Of a stretch of DNA of 64,000 bases, positions 9,745 through 18,385 are shown piece after piece (positions within the stretch are counted from its first letter, which is position 1; the number at the start of each line of letters is the position of its first letter). Made by a program: the position numbers and the translations under genes. Source of the DNA: Promethearchaeota archaeon. Lineage in GTDB: Archaea; Asgardarchaeota; Lokiarchaeia; Sigyniarchaeales; SOKP01. The stretch spans positions 62,001 through 126,000 of the forward strand of contig JAHPZA010000001.1 in the NCBI GenBank assembly GCA_019058445.1, read 5' to 3'. The notes below the pieces were generated by a model. That model ran no database searches. It saw only the letters and a list, made by a program, of their open reading frames with translations, and was not told where the DNA came from.

Positions 9745-10521
9745 TTGAATCCTGAAAAAGCTCTGAAAATTCTTACCGAATTAATAGAAGAAATAAAAAA
9801 TACTAATTATGATCAAAGGAAAAGCGTAATAGAAAAAGCAAAAATGACAGTTAGAAAAATTTTTGGAAGTAATTCTATTAATTTTAAAGAATTTAAGGAA
9901 ATTAAATATGGATTAAGGTTCCTCACTTCTAATACGCCTAAACAGAGGTTTTATGAATATTGGGAAAAAACTGATAAAAAAAATATGATTTCTAAACTAT
10001 CTGCATACATTGATGAATTAGAATTAGATATTGATGATGATATTGTAAAACCTACAGAGATTGAGCAATTATCAGATCAAATTTTTATTGTACATGGAAG
10101 AGATGAAGAAATTAAGGAAGCTGTAAAAAATGTTCTAATTAAACTTGATTTAGAACCCATTATTTTACATGAACAAGCTAATAAAGGACGAACCATACTT
10201 GAAAAATTTGAAGATTATTCGAATGTAAGTTATACGATTATATTGTTAACTCCAGACGATAAAGGATGTTTAAAAAATGAATCATCTTTAAAAGAAAGAG
10301 CAAGACAAAATGTAGTATTTGAATTTGGATTTTTTGTTGGAAAATTAAGAAGGGATCATGTTTTTATTTTATATAAAGAGTCAGAATCATTTGAAAAGCC
10401 ATCAGATATAGATGGATTAATTTATTGTAATTACGATGAAAATGGAGCATGGAAAATGAAGTTAGTTAAAGAAATGAATGCTATTGGTTATCAAATAGAT
10501 GCGAATAAATTAATATCTTAA
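9745..10521 (+). CDS. TIR-like nucleotide-binding protein (PF10137 type)
   Basis: Residues 112-245 match the TIR-like domain found in Cap12-type and related proteins. The sequence runs FIVHGRDEE, LEPIILHEQANKGRT, ILLTPDD, RARQNVVFEFGFFVGKL, then PSDIDGLIY and the WKMKLVKEM helix. E193 is the expected catalytic glutamate for NAD cleavage. Residues 1-60 form a helical module (ending IFGSNSxxxKEF) that resembles the N terminus of the HEPN-like protein at 14871. The start is TTG, supported by GGTGT followed by five bases. In bacteria such proteins act in cyclic-nucleotide defence or as stand-alone effectors; the role here is inferred. Confidence 0.8.
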   Translation: MNPEKALKILTELIEEIKNTNYDQRKSVIEKAKMTVRKIFGSNSINFKEFKEIKYGLRFLTSNTPKQRFYEYWEKTDKKNMISKLSAYIDELELDIDDDIVKPTEIEQLSDQIFIVHGRDEEIKEAVKNVLIKLDLEPIILHEQANKGRTILEKFEDYSNVSYTIILLTPDDKGCLKNESSLKERARQNVVFEFGFFVGKLRRDHVFILYKESESFEKPSDIDGLIYCNYDENGAWKMKLVKEMNAIGYQIDANKLIS

Positions 10522-10626
10522 TCTACTTTTCGTTTATATTCCTACAAATCATTTTCAGGAAAATTTAGTAAATTTTCATATTTTTTGATGATTTTTATAG
10601 ATTTTTTTTGTATATTTAAAAAGGGC

Positions 10627-10744
10627 GACTCCTTGCCACGCAACCTCAATACGAGGTCAAAAATCAAATAGGGGGAGGAGGGCAAAATCAAAGTGTATAA
10701 AAATACACTAACCAAAAGACAAAAATCCAGGTGTGGCAGGAGTC
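10627..10744 (+). ncRNA. candidate structured RNA (118 nt)
   Basis: A GC-richer island in very AT-rich DNA. Its ends pair: GACTCC plus TTGCCACGC (10627-10641) with GTGTGGCA plus GGAGTC (10731-10744), a stem of about 14 pairs with one bulge. Inside are a CCTC-AATAC-GAGG hairpin (10644-10656), a purine run with GGGGGAGGAGGG, and a perfect GTGTAT-AAAA-ATACAC hairpin (10693-10708). A T5 run follows at 10749. No reading frame explains it. A second candidate at 29750-29861 shares the AATACGAG loop and a GGGGG run. The strand is chosen from the T run. The rest of 10522-11142 holds nothing recognised. Confidence 0.55.
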
Positions 10745-11142
10745 ATAGTTTTTGGTCTAATAATAATAGTCTACAGTAGTATTTATATACTCTTAGGTGA
10801 AAATATTAAATAGATTGGCAATAATCATCAGGTGCAACATTGGATTTCAAAATCCGTGTTAGATATTCTTATACCATCTAGCATTGACATCTTCTGAAAA
10901 ATTTTTCCTGATAATAAGACCATGCATAGCTTTTAAACATTAAGAAAAAATAGGAAATAATCAATAAAGATTTACAATAGTAATATATGAATTGAATCTT
11001 TTGATCCGAGAATGAATTAAAGAGAAAATACATTTAGGATATATACTAAATGATAAAGAGATGAAAATATTCTAAATCTTGACAGACTCTTATTTTATAT
11101 TTATAAATTAATATAATAACAGAGTAACAAATACTTTCAAAT

Positions 11143-11733
11143 ATGTCGAAGATTTATTATATATATAAAAATCCTGTTTTTTGTATCTTAGAAAATGAAT
11201 TTGGGCTATCTATGATTGAGATAAAAATAAATGAATTTACCAGAAGATTTTTACTACTAATCAATTTTCTTGGGAATAACACAGCCAAAAATGAGAAATT
11301 TTTAAAAACAAAGAAAAGGTTTTTGAAATTATATTATTTATCAATGAATTCAAAAATTTTAGATAAAGTTTTAGAGATCTTATCAATAGAGAAAAGTGAA
11401 GATCAAGAAAGGTTTAGAAATAAGTTAAAGGATACTTTTTTTATATTTTTACATGGTGTATATTTAAAAAATTTCGCTAATAAAATTTCGGAATCAATTC
11501 GGCTTGATTTAATCAGAATTGAAAGAGATGGCAGGTCTTTTATTTATTATTTAACAAAAAAAGGATTAGAATTAGTAAAAAGTATCATAAAAGAAAATAA
11601 TTCTTCTACTCAAGAATATATATCTAATTTGAAAAAAATGAATCCTTTAAAAGAAATCTCTACAAAAATCATAACCAATATCATAGATAAATTAATAAAA
11701 AAAAAGACTAAAGAAATCGGAACAAGGGTTTAA
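11143..11733 (+). CDS. helical, winged-helix-like partner of the ATPase
   Basis: A 196-residue helical protein. Residues 120-150 (ESIRLDLIRIERDGRSFIYY then LTKKG) resemble the strand-loop-strand wing and following helix of a winged-helix domain. Its stop codon abuts the ATG of the SMC-like ATPase with no spacing, so the two are translationally coupled. Small winged-helix middle components next to an SMC-like ATPase are typical of ABC three-component defence systems and of condensin-type modules; I cannot assign the exact family. Confidence 0.5.
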   Translation: MSKIYYIYKNPVFCILENEFGLSMIEIKINEFTRRFLLLINFLGNNTAKNEKFLKTKKRFLKLYYLSMNSKILDKVLEILSIEKSEDQERFRNKLKDTFFIFLHGVYLKNFANKISESIRLDLIRIERDGRSFIYYLTKKGLELVKSIIKENNSSTQEYISNLKKMNPLKEISTKIITNIIDKLIKKKTKEIGTRV

Positions 11734-13743
11734 ATGTTAAAATATATGGTTAAAAGTAATTATTTAAAAATTAATAGAATTAAAATCGAAGGTATCTGGA
11801 CTTTAGACCATGAATTTAAAGGAGGATTAAATGCAGTTATAACAGCAAATAAACATGGAAAGACTACTTTGATTCAAACAATTTTAGCAGCTATTGGTTT
11901 TAGCGATAAAAGAAAAAATGAAGCTAAAAAAAATGCTAGTAAGGTCTATTTAGAACTTTTACTTAATGATAAACTAAAAACCATCGAGATGGACACTAAT
12001 GAAACAGATAAAGGTTATAAAACATATCTTTATTTGCAGGATAACGTGAATATTGATGGTTTTGATCAGAAAAAATCTAAAATGATATCAAGAAAAGATC
12101 TTAATGGATTGATTGAAAAAGAAATAGGATTAAATCCGTATATTTATCGCGACAAAGTAAATAAAAGATATCCATTAAATAATCTAAATCAATCTTATCG
12201 AGCTTTTTATTTAATGCAAGGAAAAGCTAATGAAATAATTTCTGATTATCAAGCACAAGATATTAGAAGGACAGTTACACAAAGTTTGTTAAGATCACCT
12301 AAAGAATCAAATGTTTTTGAGGATAAAAGTACGGACTATGGGAGTCAGATAAAAGAAAAGGATAAAGAAAAGGATGCTATAATTAGATCTACTAATAAGA
12401 AACAGCACCAAATAAAAGAATATGCGATTAATATAATTTCAGATAAAGAAAAAATTGAAGAAATAGATTTTAACAAGATTGAGTCAATTGAAAAGATAAT
12501 TATTGATATTGATTCTCAAATTAACGAGATTAGCAAAAATAAAAATGATTTAATTAATAAATTAAATGATATTTATGATAATGTGAAAAACCATGAGATT
12601 GTTCTAAAAATTGAGAAATTGGTAGAAGATCTTGATAATAATAAAAATCAAACCTTTAAGGAATCATTAATATTGGAGCAAGAAATTAATTCAATATCAA
12701 AAAAAATTCAATATTATCAAGAAGAAATAATTGAAATTAATAATAAATTAGATAAAAGAGATTATTCAATCCCACTAAGAGTTCATAATCCAACAAATAT
12801 TTGTGATAGATGTGGTCGAAAATTACCTACATCAAGAATAAATTTGGAAAAACAGACTCCTCCAAAATGTGCACTGTGCGGTCGTATAAGAGATGTTAAT
12901 CTCTTAAAGCCAGAAAAATTAAAAGATCGAAGAAAAATAATAGAAGAAACTTTGAATATTCAAAAAAATAAACTTAACCACAATGAAACAAAAAATAAAA
13001 AAGTACTTCAAAAAATATTAAAAATAAAAAATTCAATTGAAGAGAAAAAAAATGAAATTGAAAATTTAAGAAAAAATCTAACAAGGGAATCGACTAGTAA
13101 AATATTAGAAGAGTATAAGAAAATTGATGATGAATTAATCGATTGGAAAGAGAAAAAGATAAATGTATTTCAATACGCTGAAAACCTAAGAGAAATACCA
13201 AAACTCAATAAAGCCATTAGCAAATTAAGAAAGGAAAAAAAAGAATATGATGCTAAATTCAAATTTAAGGAAAAAATTAGAGAAGATTGGGAAAGAAATA
13301 TTCAATTCTTCATGAAAAAGGTAGGTTTTGAAGATGAAGGTGATAAAATAATCAAGTTAGATCCTAAAACTATGCTTCCAACTATAGATGGAAAGTCTTG
13401 GAAAAATGACCTTGTGGATAATGAAAAACATTTATATAATTTAGGTATGTATTATTCTTTTTTGAAATGCTCATTGATTCATCAAATAAAATATCCTCGT
13501 TTTATTGTGTGGGATTGCTGGAAAACAGGTGAATTAGATAAAGAAAAAGCTAAGCGAATAGGTAAAATATTAAAAGATCTTAATGAAAAATATAGTAATG
13601 ATTTTCAAATGATAATATTTACTGCTGACGAAATAATAGAAGGATATATACCGCCTGAAAATGTATTAAAGAGAAAATTTACAAAAGAAAAAGAAGAATA
13701 TTTATTTTTAGAAAAAGGTGTGATTAAATATTCCAAACCATAA
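11734..13743 (+). CDS. SMC/Rad50-like coiled-coil ATPase
   Basis: A 669-residue protein. The N-terminal head opens with strands like RecF/Rad50 and a P-loop TANKHGKT at residues 37-44, where Thr replaces the usual Ala/Gly. Long coiled coils (about 200-345 and 395-510) flank a zinc element with C357/C360 and C379/C382, comparable to but larger than a Rad50 zinc hook. The C-terminal head has LYNLGMYYSF in the signature region and a Walker B-like strand PRFIVWD (about 588-594), then an FTADE strand. It is coupled to the gene before and overlaps the next. A DNA-sensing or defence ATPase is likely by context. Confidence 0.7.
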   Translation: MLKYMVKSNYLKINRIKIEGIWTLDHEFKGGLNAVITANKHGKTTLIQTILAAIGFSDKRKNEAKKNASKVYLELLLNDKLKTIEMDTNETDKGYKTYLYLQDNVNIDGFDQKKSKMISRKDLNGLIEKEIGLNPYIYRDKVNKRYPLNNLNQSYRAFYLMQGKANEIISDYQAQDIRRTVTQSLLRSPKESNVFEDKSTDYGSQIKEKDKEKDAIIRSTNKKQHQIKEYAINIISDKEKIEEIDFNKIESIEKIIIDIDSQINEISKNKNDLINKLNDIYDNVKNHEIVLKIEKLVEDLDNNKNQTFKESLILEQEINSISKKIQYYQEEIIEINNKLDKRDYSIPLRVHNPTNICDRCGRKLPTSRINLEKQTPPKCALCGRIRDVNLLKPEKLKDRRKIIEETLNIQKNKLNHNETKNKKVLQKILKIKNSIEEKKNEIENLRKNLTRESTSKILEEYKKIDDELIDWKEKKINVFQYAENLREIPKLNKAISKLRKEKKEYDAKFKFKEKIREDWERNIQFFMKKVGFEDEGDKIIKLDPKTMLPTIDGKSWKNDLVDNEKHLYNLGMYYSFLKCSLIHQIKYPRFIVWDCWKTGELDKEKAKRIGKILKDLNEKYSNDFQMIIFTADEIIEGYIPPENVLKRKFTKEKEEYLFLEKGVIKYSKP

Positions 13744-14689
13744 TAATAAAAATGAAATAAAATTAGATTACATCCCCGAAAAAATCACATTTAGAGAAAA
13801 GAACTCTTTTTGGATTTTAACTTCTTTTCTTATGCTTCTTTCTTTGCTTTTACTAATCTTATCCATTCATTTCCACTCCAATTCTATGTTAAGTGAAATA
13901 TTAAGAGATTTAAATTCAGCTGTTATTATTTCAATAATTATTGGTTTAATTTTTATTAAAATCCCGGAATCTTATTTTTTAGCTCGTAATATTAGGTTAG
14001 TAGAGTTTTTAATCGAAATAAAAGAGTTCGAAAGTGCTGAGGCTATCATATTAGAATGCTTTAAAAAAAACCCAAATAAATCAAAACTTTTTGACCTTTA
14101 TGGTAGACTATTGATTGAAAAAAAAAATTTGACATTAGCTGAAAAAATTTTATTACGAGGGCTTGAAAAAAGTAATAAATATTCTCAACTGCATTATCAT
14201 CTTGCTATAATTTATCTCCTAACCGAAAACATAAAAAAAGCTAAAGAGCATAATGAATATGTTATAAAAAAATTCAGAAAAAATCCGAAAGCTTTACAAC
14301 AAAAAATTATAATACTATTTAAACAGGAGAAATATAGTGATATAATAAATTGTTATGAGATAAATCTTAAATATTTTGAAAAGAATGAAATTATTCACGA
14401 GGAAATTATAGCTTATACATTATTTAGTGCTGCTCAATTAAATGATCTTGAAAGATATAATAAACTCTTGGGGAAATTGAGTTTTGAGGATTTAAAAAAC
14501 AATCTCAACTCTTATAATATTCTTATTTCTAGCTATTTAATTGATGATAAACAAACAATGAAGAAGATGATAAATTATATAGATAAACATAATGTATATG
14601 AATATCTAACAAAAGAGCAGATTAGTAATATTAAAAAAATTGAAGAAGATATAAAAACAAATCCAATTATGAGAACTATTGAAATATAA
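13730..14689 (+). CDS. membrane-anchored TPR-like protein, probable AUU start
   Basis: From the first ATG (13832) this is 285 residues, but the frame stays open upstream to 13724 without any ATG, GTG or TTG. GTGAT at 13720-13724, five bases, then ATT at 13730 would give 319 residues and a 14-base overlap with the ATPase gene. The added N terminus is hydrophilic, placing the two hydrophobic segments (about 35-52 and 60-82) after a cytosolic tail. Residues 95-200 (new numbering) contain three TPR-like helix pairs (AxxLYGRLLIEKKNLxxAEKIL, LAIIYLL). Probably the third member of the ATPase operon. Confidence 0.55.
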   Translation: MPNHNNKNEIKLDYIPEKITFREKNSFWILTSFLMLLSLLLLILSIHFHSNSMLSEILRDLNSAVIISIIIGLIFIKIPESYFLARNIRLVEFLIEIKEFESAEAIILECFKKNPNKSKLFDLYGRLLIEKKNLTLAEKILLRGLEKSNKYSQLHYHLAIIYLLTENIKKAKEHNEYVIKKFRKNPKALQQKIIILFKQEKYSDIINCYEINLKYFEKNEIIHEEIIAYTLFSAAQLNDLERYNKLLGKLSFEDLKNNLNSYNILISSYLIDDKQTMKKMINYIDKHNVYEYLTKEQISNIKKIEEDIKTNPIMRTIEI

Positions 14690-14870
14690 CTCCCATAATA
14701 TTAATTTCAAAAGGTTTGTGATAAGGTAATAGATTCTCACATAATTAAGAATAGCAAAAAACTGAAATTTCGTACTCTAATGGTTACTCATGAGATTAAT
14801 ACAAAAATTTAAAATTTATTCTTTGAGTTTTATTTTAGAATCTTAATTACATAACTTAAATTGAGATAAA

Positions 14871-15533
14871 ATGGATAAAGATTTAAAACAGGTTTTTATA
14901 AAACAATTAAAAGATGTAATCGAATTCTATGAAAAACCAGAGCGAAAAAGTAATAGGTTAGCAAGTAATATAATAACGAGAGCTAGAGCTGTAGTTGAAA
15001 GAATTACTGGTAAAAATTCAAATTATTATAAAAAAATTGACGAAGTTTTAAATCAATATCAAGTATATGAAGATAATTATACTAATAAACTTCAAACTAT
15101 AATGGGAACAGTTGATGCGTTACTTTTAGATTTAGAAGCAGATTACTTAAAATCGCTTACAGAATTAATCCATGATGATATCTTCTCAAATTATTTAGAA
15201 ATGGCAGAAGAATTTTTAAACGATGGTTTTAAAGATGCATCAGCGGTTATCGCAGGGAGCACTCTTGAAGAATATCTTAGGAAATTATGTAATAAGAATA
15301 ATATTGATGTAAAAATTATTTCTTCAGGTAAAGGAAAACCGAAACCAGCAAGTCAATTGAATCAAGAATTATATAAGAAAAATAAAATTAAGAAAGGTGA
15401 AATGATGCAAATCACTGCTTGGTTAGATATAAGAAATAATGCTGCACATGGCAAATATAATGAATACAATAGCCAACAAGTCGATTTAATGATAAAAGGT
15501 ATAAAAGTTTTTACTTCCAATAATCCAGCTTGA
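14871..15533 (+). CDS. HEPN-like protein with shared N-terminal module
   Basis: A 220-residue soluble protein. The C-terminal half is a helical domain with DASAVIAGSTLEEYLRKLC and a terminal IRNNAAHGKY, giving R188-x4-H193, the HEPN catalytic pattern. The family relatives I have in mind are DUF4145-like and abortive-phage-type HEPN proteins. The first 60 residues (helices ending ITGKNSNYYKKI) resemble the N-terminal module of the TIR-like protein at 9745, so the module has been shuffled between two effectors. A GAGAT motif precedes the ATG. Function as an RNase effector is inferred. Confidence 0.6.
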   Translation: MDKDLKQVFIKQLKDVIEFYEKPERKSNRLASNIITRARAVVERITGKNSNYYKKIDEVLNQYQVYEDNYTNKLQTIMGTVDALLLDLEADYLKSLTELIHDDIFSNYLEMAEEFLNDGFKDASAVIAGSTLEEYLRKLCNKNNIDVKIISSGKGKPKPASQLNQELYKKNKIKKGEMMQITAWLDIRNNAAHGKYNEYNSQQVDLMIKGIKVFTSNNPA

Positions 15534-15634
15534 ATTTGAAAAAAAGGATATTGATGAGGTTAAGGATGAGAACAGTATTCTTTTAATAGAAGAAAAATAA
15601 GGGATAATAAAAATGCTAAAGAATGAAAATTAAA
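15527..15634 (+). pseudogene. decayed 3' fragment of the small zinc-ribbon gene
   Basis: From AGCTTGAATTTGA onward this stretch aligns with the 3' half of the gene at 1473-1649: about 38 of the first 46 bases match, then it diverges, and finally CTAAAGAATGAAAATT is identical to the sequence at the other gene's stop. The reading frame is truncated at the left, fusing with the stop codon of the HEPN-like gene. It marks the right-hand end of the accessory island. Confidence 0.55.
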
Positions 15635-15712
15635 GTGAAAGAGAATATTAAAACAGCATTATAAGCTATAAATATAAAAAGAACAAAAATAGCGAAAAAC
15701 AGCGAAAGACGA

Positions 15713-15868
15713 TTAGTGTGAATTTGAAGAGGATTTGTTTGCTTTTTCCTTTTCTTCTAAAAGTAAGAGAATTATGTTTACAGCTTCCGAGTACGTTTTA
15801 CATCCGTACTTTTCTTTAACCTTTTCTAACCTTTCCTTCACGTTTTCAGATACATCAATCGAAGGCAT
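15713..15868 (-). CDS. ribbon-helix-helix DNA-binding protein (51 aa)
   Basis: A 52-codon frame on the minus strand. It begins MPSIDVSENVKERLEKVKEK, then KTYSEAVNIILLLLEEKEK and a Ser/Asn tail. The N-terminal strand followed by two helices is the ribbon-helix-helix pattern of VapB/CopG-like antitoxins and of small regulators in archaeal plasmids and viruses. GTGAT lies six bases upstream of the ATG. No toxin gene is adjacent. It lies between the accessory island and the plus-strand element genes and is a good candidate for the element's repressor. Confidence 0.65.
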   Translation of the reverse strand: MPSIDVSENVKERLEKVKEKYGCKTYSEAVNIILLLLEEKEKANKSSSNSH

Positions 15869-16258
15869 AATTATATCACAATAATAAAGTACCTAATTTA
15901 ATTTTACTTATTACGATTCTTATAATGATCAGAGAATTATTTAATTCTTTTTATAATAACTACCACACATTTTTCTGATTTATCTAAGAATACGTATGGT
16001 TTTTATTATTATATTAAGAATCAGCTTTTGATTATCTAAATAGTATTTTAATTAGATTACTAATGATTATAAAATAATCCATAATCTATATAAGAAGGGT
16101 TATGAAAATTGTCACAAGATTTAAATACTTATGTAATAATTATTAGACTATTGATAAAAATTTAATTCACGATTAAGTGAAGTTTTTGTCGGATAAAGGC
16201 ACAATTTAAAAGGTTTGAGGGAGTGTGAGAAGAATTTCAGCACGGGGTTATGTGAGAA
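15869..16258. promoter_or_regulatory. putative control region of the element
   Basis: A 390-base gene-free region between the divergent ribbon-helix-helix gene and the first element gene. It contains a TATA-like stretch (gatttaaatactt, about 16118-16130) and a TTCAC-GATTAA-GTGAA palindrome at 16166-16181. Its G-rich last third (AAAAGGTTTGAGGGAGTG) leads into the first gene. I see no coding sequence. Confidence 0.35.
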
Positions 16259-16282
16259 ATGAAACAAGAGGGGGATGTAGCA

Positions 16283-17083
16283 ATGTTTCCCAATAAAAAT
16301 CCAATAGTCAGTAGTGAGAGCAGGGGAATTGAAAAGCTACAATTTAATACTAAAGATTTTTTAGAAATAGATGAAAGGTATGAATCAGAAGTACAGCTTT
16401 ATTCAAAGAAAGTAGAGGTTTTAACCTCTCTACTATATCGAGCAATATCACTTTTGGAGTCACATCAATTACGGATAAACCCAACTCAAAAAATCTACAT
16501 AGAAACAGGAGTTCCTGCAATTAATCCCAAACTAAATACCCAATTAGCACAATTAAAGTTTTTTGAAGTCAATTCAACACTTACAAAACATATGTCAGCA
16601 TGGTTTAATCTAATTCAATTTTATTCGAGATGTTTATATACCTCTTATAATGACAAAAAATTTTTGCGAATGAAAGCTCAAACGTGGAACTCAGAGGTAA
16701 AAGACATGCACCCGCTTATGAACTTTTATTTAGGCGGACAATTCGGAGAACGAGTAAAAAACGAGGTTAGAATTTCAGATGGTATGGTAGATCACGTAGT
16801 TGATGGGATTCCGATTGAAGATAAATTGCTCAAGAAGTCCAAACACGAAGATATTGAATTAGTTATCTCTGAATTATTCCATGAACATTTAGATCAAGTC
16901 AATAGACAATCGGGGATTAGCGGATTTTCCATTTTATGCGTGGTAGATATACGCACCGATGTCAAACAGAATAGAATTAAGAGTTCTCCGTTAGCAAAAT
17001 GTTTTCGGATTTTTTTTGAGAATAATTGTTGGTATGCCACTTTTGTATTTCAGGCGTTTACCAAATCCCCCTCACAAATTTAA
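16283..17083 (+). CDS. PD-(D/E)XK nuclease-like protein of the element
   Basis: The first ATG in frame is at 16259, but GAGGGGG followed by eight bases points to the ATG at 16283, giving 266 residues. The C-terminal third has DHVVDGIPIEDKLLKK: an Asp, then E-x-K on the next strand, the core of PD-(D/E)XK nucleases. HLDQVNRQSGISGF and a strand CVVDIR follow, as in the Q-helix and later strands of RecB-like or Holliday-junction-like nucleases. The N-terminal 150 residues are helical and unknown. First gene of the element; its end overlaps the next frame. Confidence 0.55.
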   Translation: MFPNKNPIVSSESRGIEKLQFNTKDFLEIDERYESEVQLYSKKVEVLTSLLYRAISLLESHQLRINPTQKIYIETGVPAINPKLNTQLAQLKFFEVNSTLTKHMSAWFNLIQFYSRCLYTSYNDKKFLRMKAQTWNSEVKDMHPLMNFYLGGQFGERVKNEVRISDGMVDHVVDGIPIEDKLLKKSKHEDIELVISELFHEHLDQVNRQSGISGFSILCVVDIRTDVKQNRIKSSPLAKCFRIFFENNCWYATFVFQAFTKSPSQI

Positions 17084-17105
17084 AAATAACGGTAAGGATA
17101 GAAAA

Positions 17106-17435
17106 ATGCATTTAAGTATATTAGGAGAATTACCACCGCCCAAGAAAGAAAAAAAAGAGGAAAAACACAAAATCGCCGAAATTTTTAAACAATTTGCGAT
17201 ATGCATTCGGGGCACAATTGCTAACAAATATACCTTCGCAGAATTAGAAGCAATGGCGTTAGAACAGGCAATAAGGGTAAACAGAATAAAAGAAGAAATG
17301 TTAGATGCGGGGAAGAATAGATTATACCGTTCTATTTCTCGTCTTACCAGAAGAGTAAATAGGTATAGAAGAAAGAGAAGTATATTAAGAAATGAAAGAA
17401 AAAGAATGAGGAGATTAAAGAGTAGTGTATTATAA
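17106..17435 (+). CDS. small very basic protein
   Basis: The frame is open from 17016, but ATG at 17106 after GGTAAGGAT is the likely start, giving 109 residues. The middle is helical (AEIFKQFAICIRG) and the last 40 residues are packed with Arg/Lys (RLTRRVNRYRRKRS), suggesting nucleic-acid binding. It overlaps the next gene by 11 bases. No family recognised. Confidence 0.5.
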   Translation: MHLSILGELPPPKKEKKEEKHKIAEIFKQFAICIRGTIANKYTFAELEAMALEQAIRVNRIKEEMLDAGKNRLYRSISRLTRRVNRYRRKRSILRNERKRMRRLKSSVL

Positions 17436-17655
17436 AGATAAAAGATCTAAATTCAGAGCAAGACTATCAATTAAACGAGCTAAAAAGCGTGAGTGGGAAC
17501 AGAAATTAGATTTTATTATTCAAGTCGTAGTTATAGGTGGGCAATCGTGTAATCCGATTTTGGTCGAAGAATTGATAAATGAAATAAAAACTGTAAATTT
17601 GGAGGGAAAAGAAAGGATTATCGAGGATTTGAAAATAATACTTCTCGATTTATGA
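17425..17655 (+). CDS. small helical protein
   Basis: A 76-residue protein starting at GTG 17425 and overlapping the previous gene. The N-terminal third is strongly basic (KRSKFRARLSIKRAKKREW). The rest forms two amphipathic helices (DFIIQVVVIGG; VEELINEIKT and beyond). Unknown family; translational coupling suggests it works with the basic protein before it. Confidence 0.45.
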   Translation: MYYKDKRSKFRARLSIKRAKKREWEQKLDFIIQVVVIGGQSCNPILVEELINEIKTVNLEGKERIIEDLKIILLDL

Positions 17656-17728
17656 TACTACCATATTATTAACAGGCGGGGAAGGTAAAGAGTTGCTCAA
17701 ACTAAGTTTCTTATATTCGCAAGATATT

Positions 17729-17749
17729 AAAGAGCGGGGTAGCCTCTTT
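17729..17749. terminator. hairpin between element genes
   Basis: AAAGAG and CTCTTT are perfect arms around a nine-base GC-rich loop, in the 151-base space before the membrane protein gene. It could end the transcript of the first three genes or control the next. Confidence 0.35.
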
Positions 17750-17806
17750 ATCCCTAAAGCCGAATGTAATAAAAAATAAAAAGAGGGTATATGTAGAATA
17801 TCTAAA

Positions 17807-18385
17807 ATGACCGATTTTACCGATTCAATGGAGTTTTTTGTAGTATATCTTATAGTGAGCTTAATTTTATTCGGATTAGCTATTTTCTTCTACATTACCT
17901 ATAAGAAAGGACACGAATGGAGGGGATTAAAAGTTATCATTTGTATCCTAATTGCTATATCTCTAATATTTTACATGGTAAGCTCATTTACCAATTTAGA
18001 GGGAACACAGATCCCACCGAGAGCAGATTTTAAATTTGTATTTACCATGACTTTTTTCTTTCTATTGTTAATTTCCGTCTATTTGTTTCTTTCTTTATTT
18101 TTCAAAGAAGATGATAATTACTATTCGGAGCAGGAAGATGATACAGAAGAAAGTGAAATGGAAGATATAGAATATACGCATAAAATTAACTCTCATACAA
18201 TATCGTTTGAGCCGAATTATGAGGGTGAGAACAGTATTGAAAACAAATTTTACCCAGAAAGCGAACAATACAGATTTACCGCAAATAAAGAAGATCTCTC
18301 TAAAGACAAGGATTTACAGGAGTTAGAACAATTTGTGAATACTCTATTTGAGAAGCAAAAAAGAGGGAAAACAGATGACAATTGA
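17807..18385 (+). CDS. three-helix membrane protein with acidic tail
   Basis: A 192-residue protein. Hydrophobic segments at about 9-30, 40-60 and 75-97 are followed by a very acidic tail (EDDNYYSEQEDDTEESEMED) and a helical C terminus. Its last codons overlap the next gene, whose ATG lies inside it. Membrane proteins of this type are common in archaeal viruses and plasmids, but no family is recognised. Confidence 0.5.
   Translation: MTDFTDSMEFFVVYLIVSLILFGLAIFFYITYKKGHEWRGLKVIICILIAISLIFYMVSSFTNLEGTQIPPRADFKFVFTMTFFFLLLISVYLFLSLFFKEDDNYYSEQEDDTEESEMEDIEYTHKINSHTISFEPNYEGENSIENKFYPESEQYRFTANKEDLSKDKDLQELEQFVNTLFEKQKRGKTDDN

Noticed and set aside
10522..11142. CRISPR array or tRNA near the GC-rich patch
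   Set aside because: There are no repeated spacers, and the fold is not a cloverleaf. The long closing stem with inner hairpins fits another kind of RNA.
17016..17105. Upstream extension of the basic protein to 17016
   Set aside because: This part overlaps the nuclease gene in another frame and looks non-coding. ATG at 17106 has a better ribosome-binding site.
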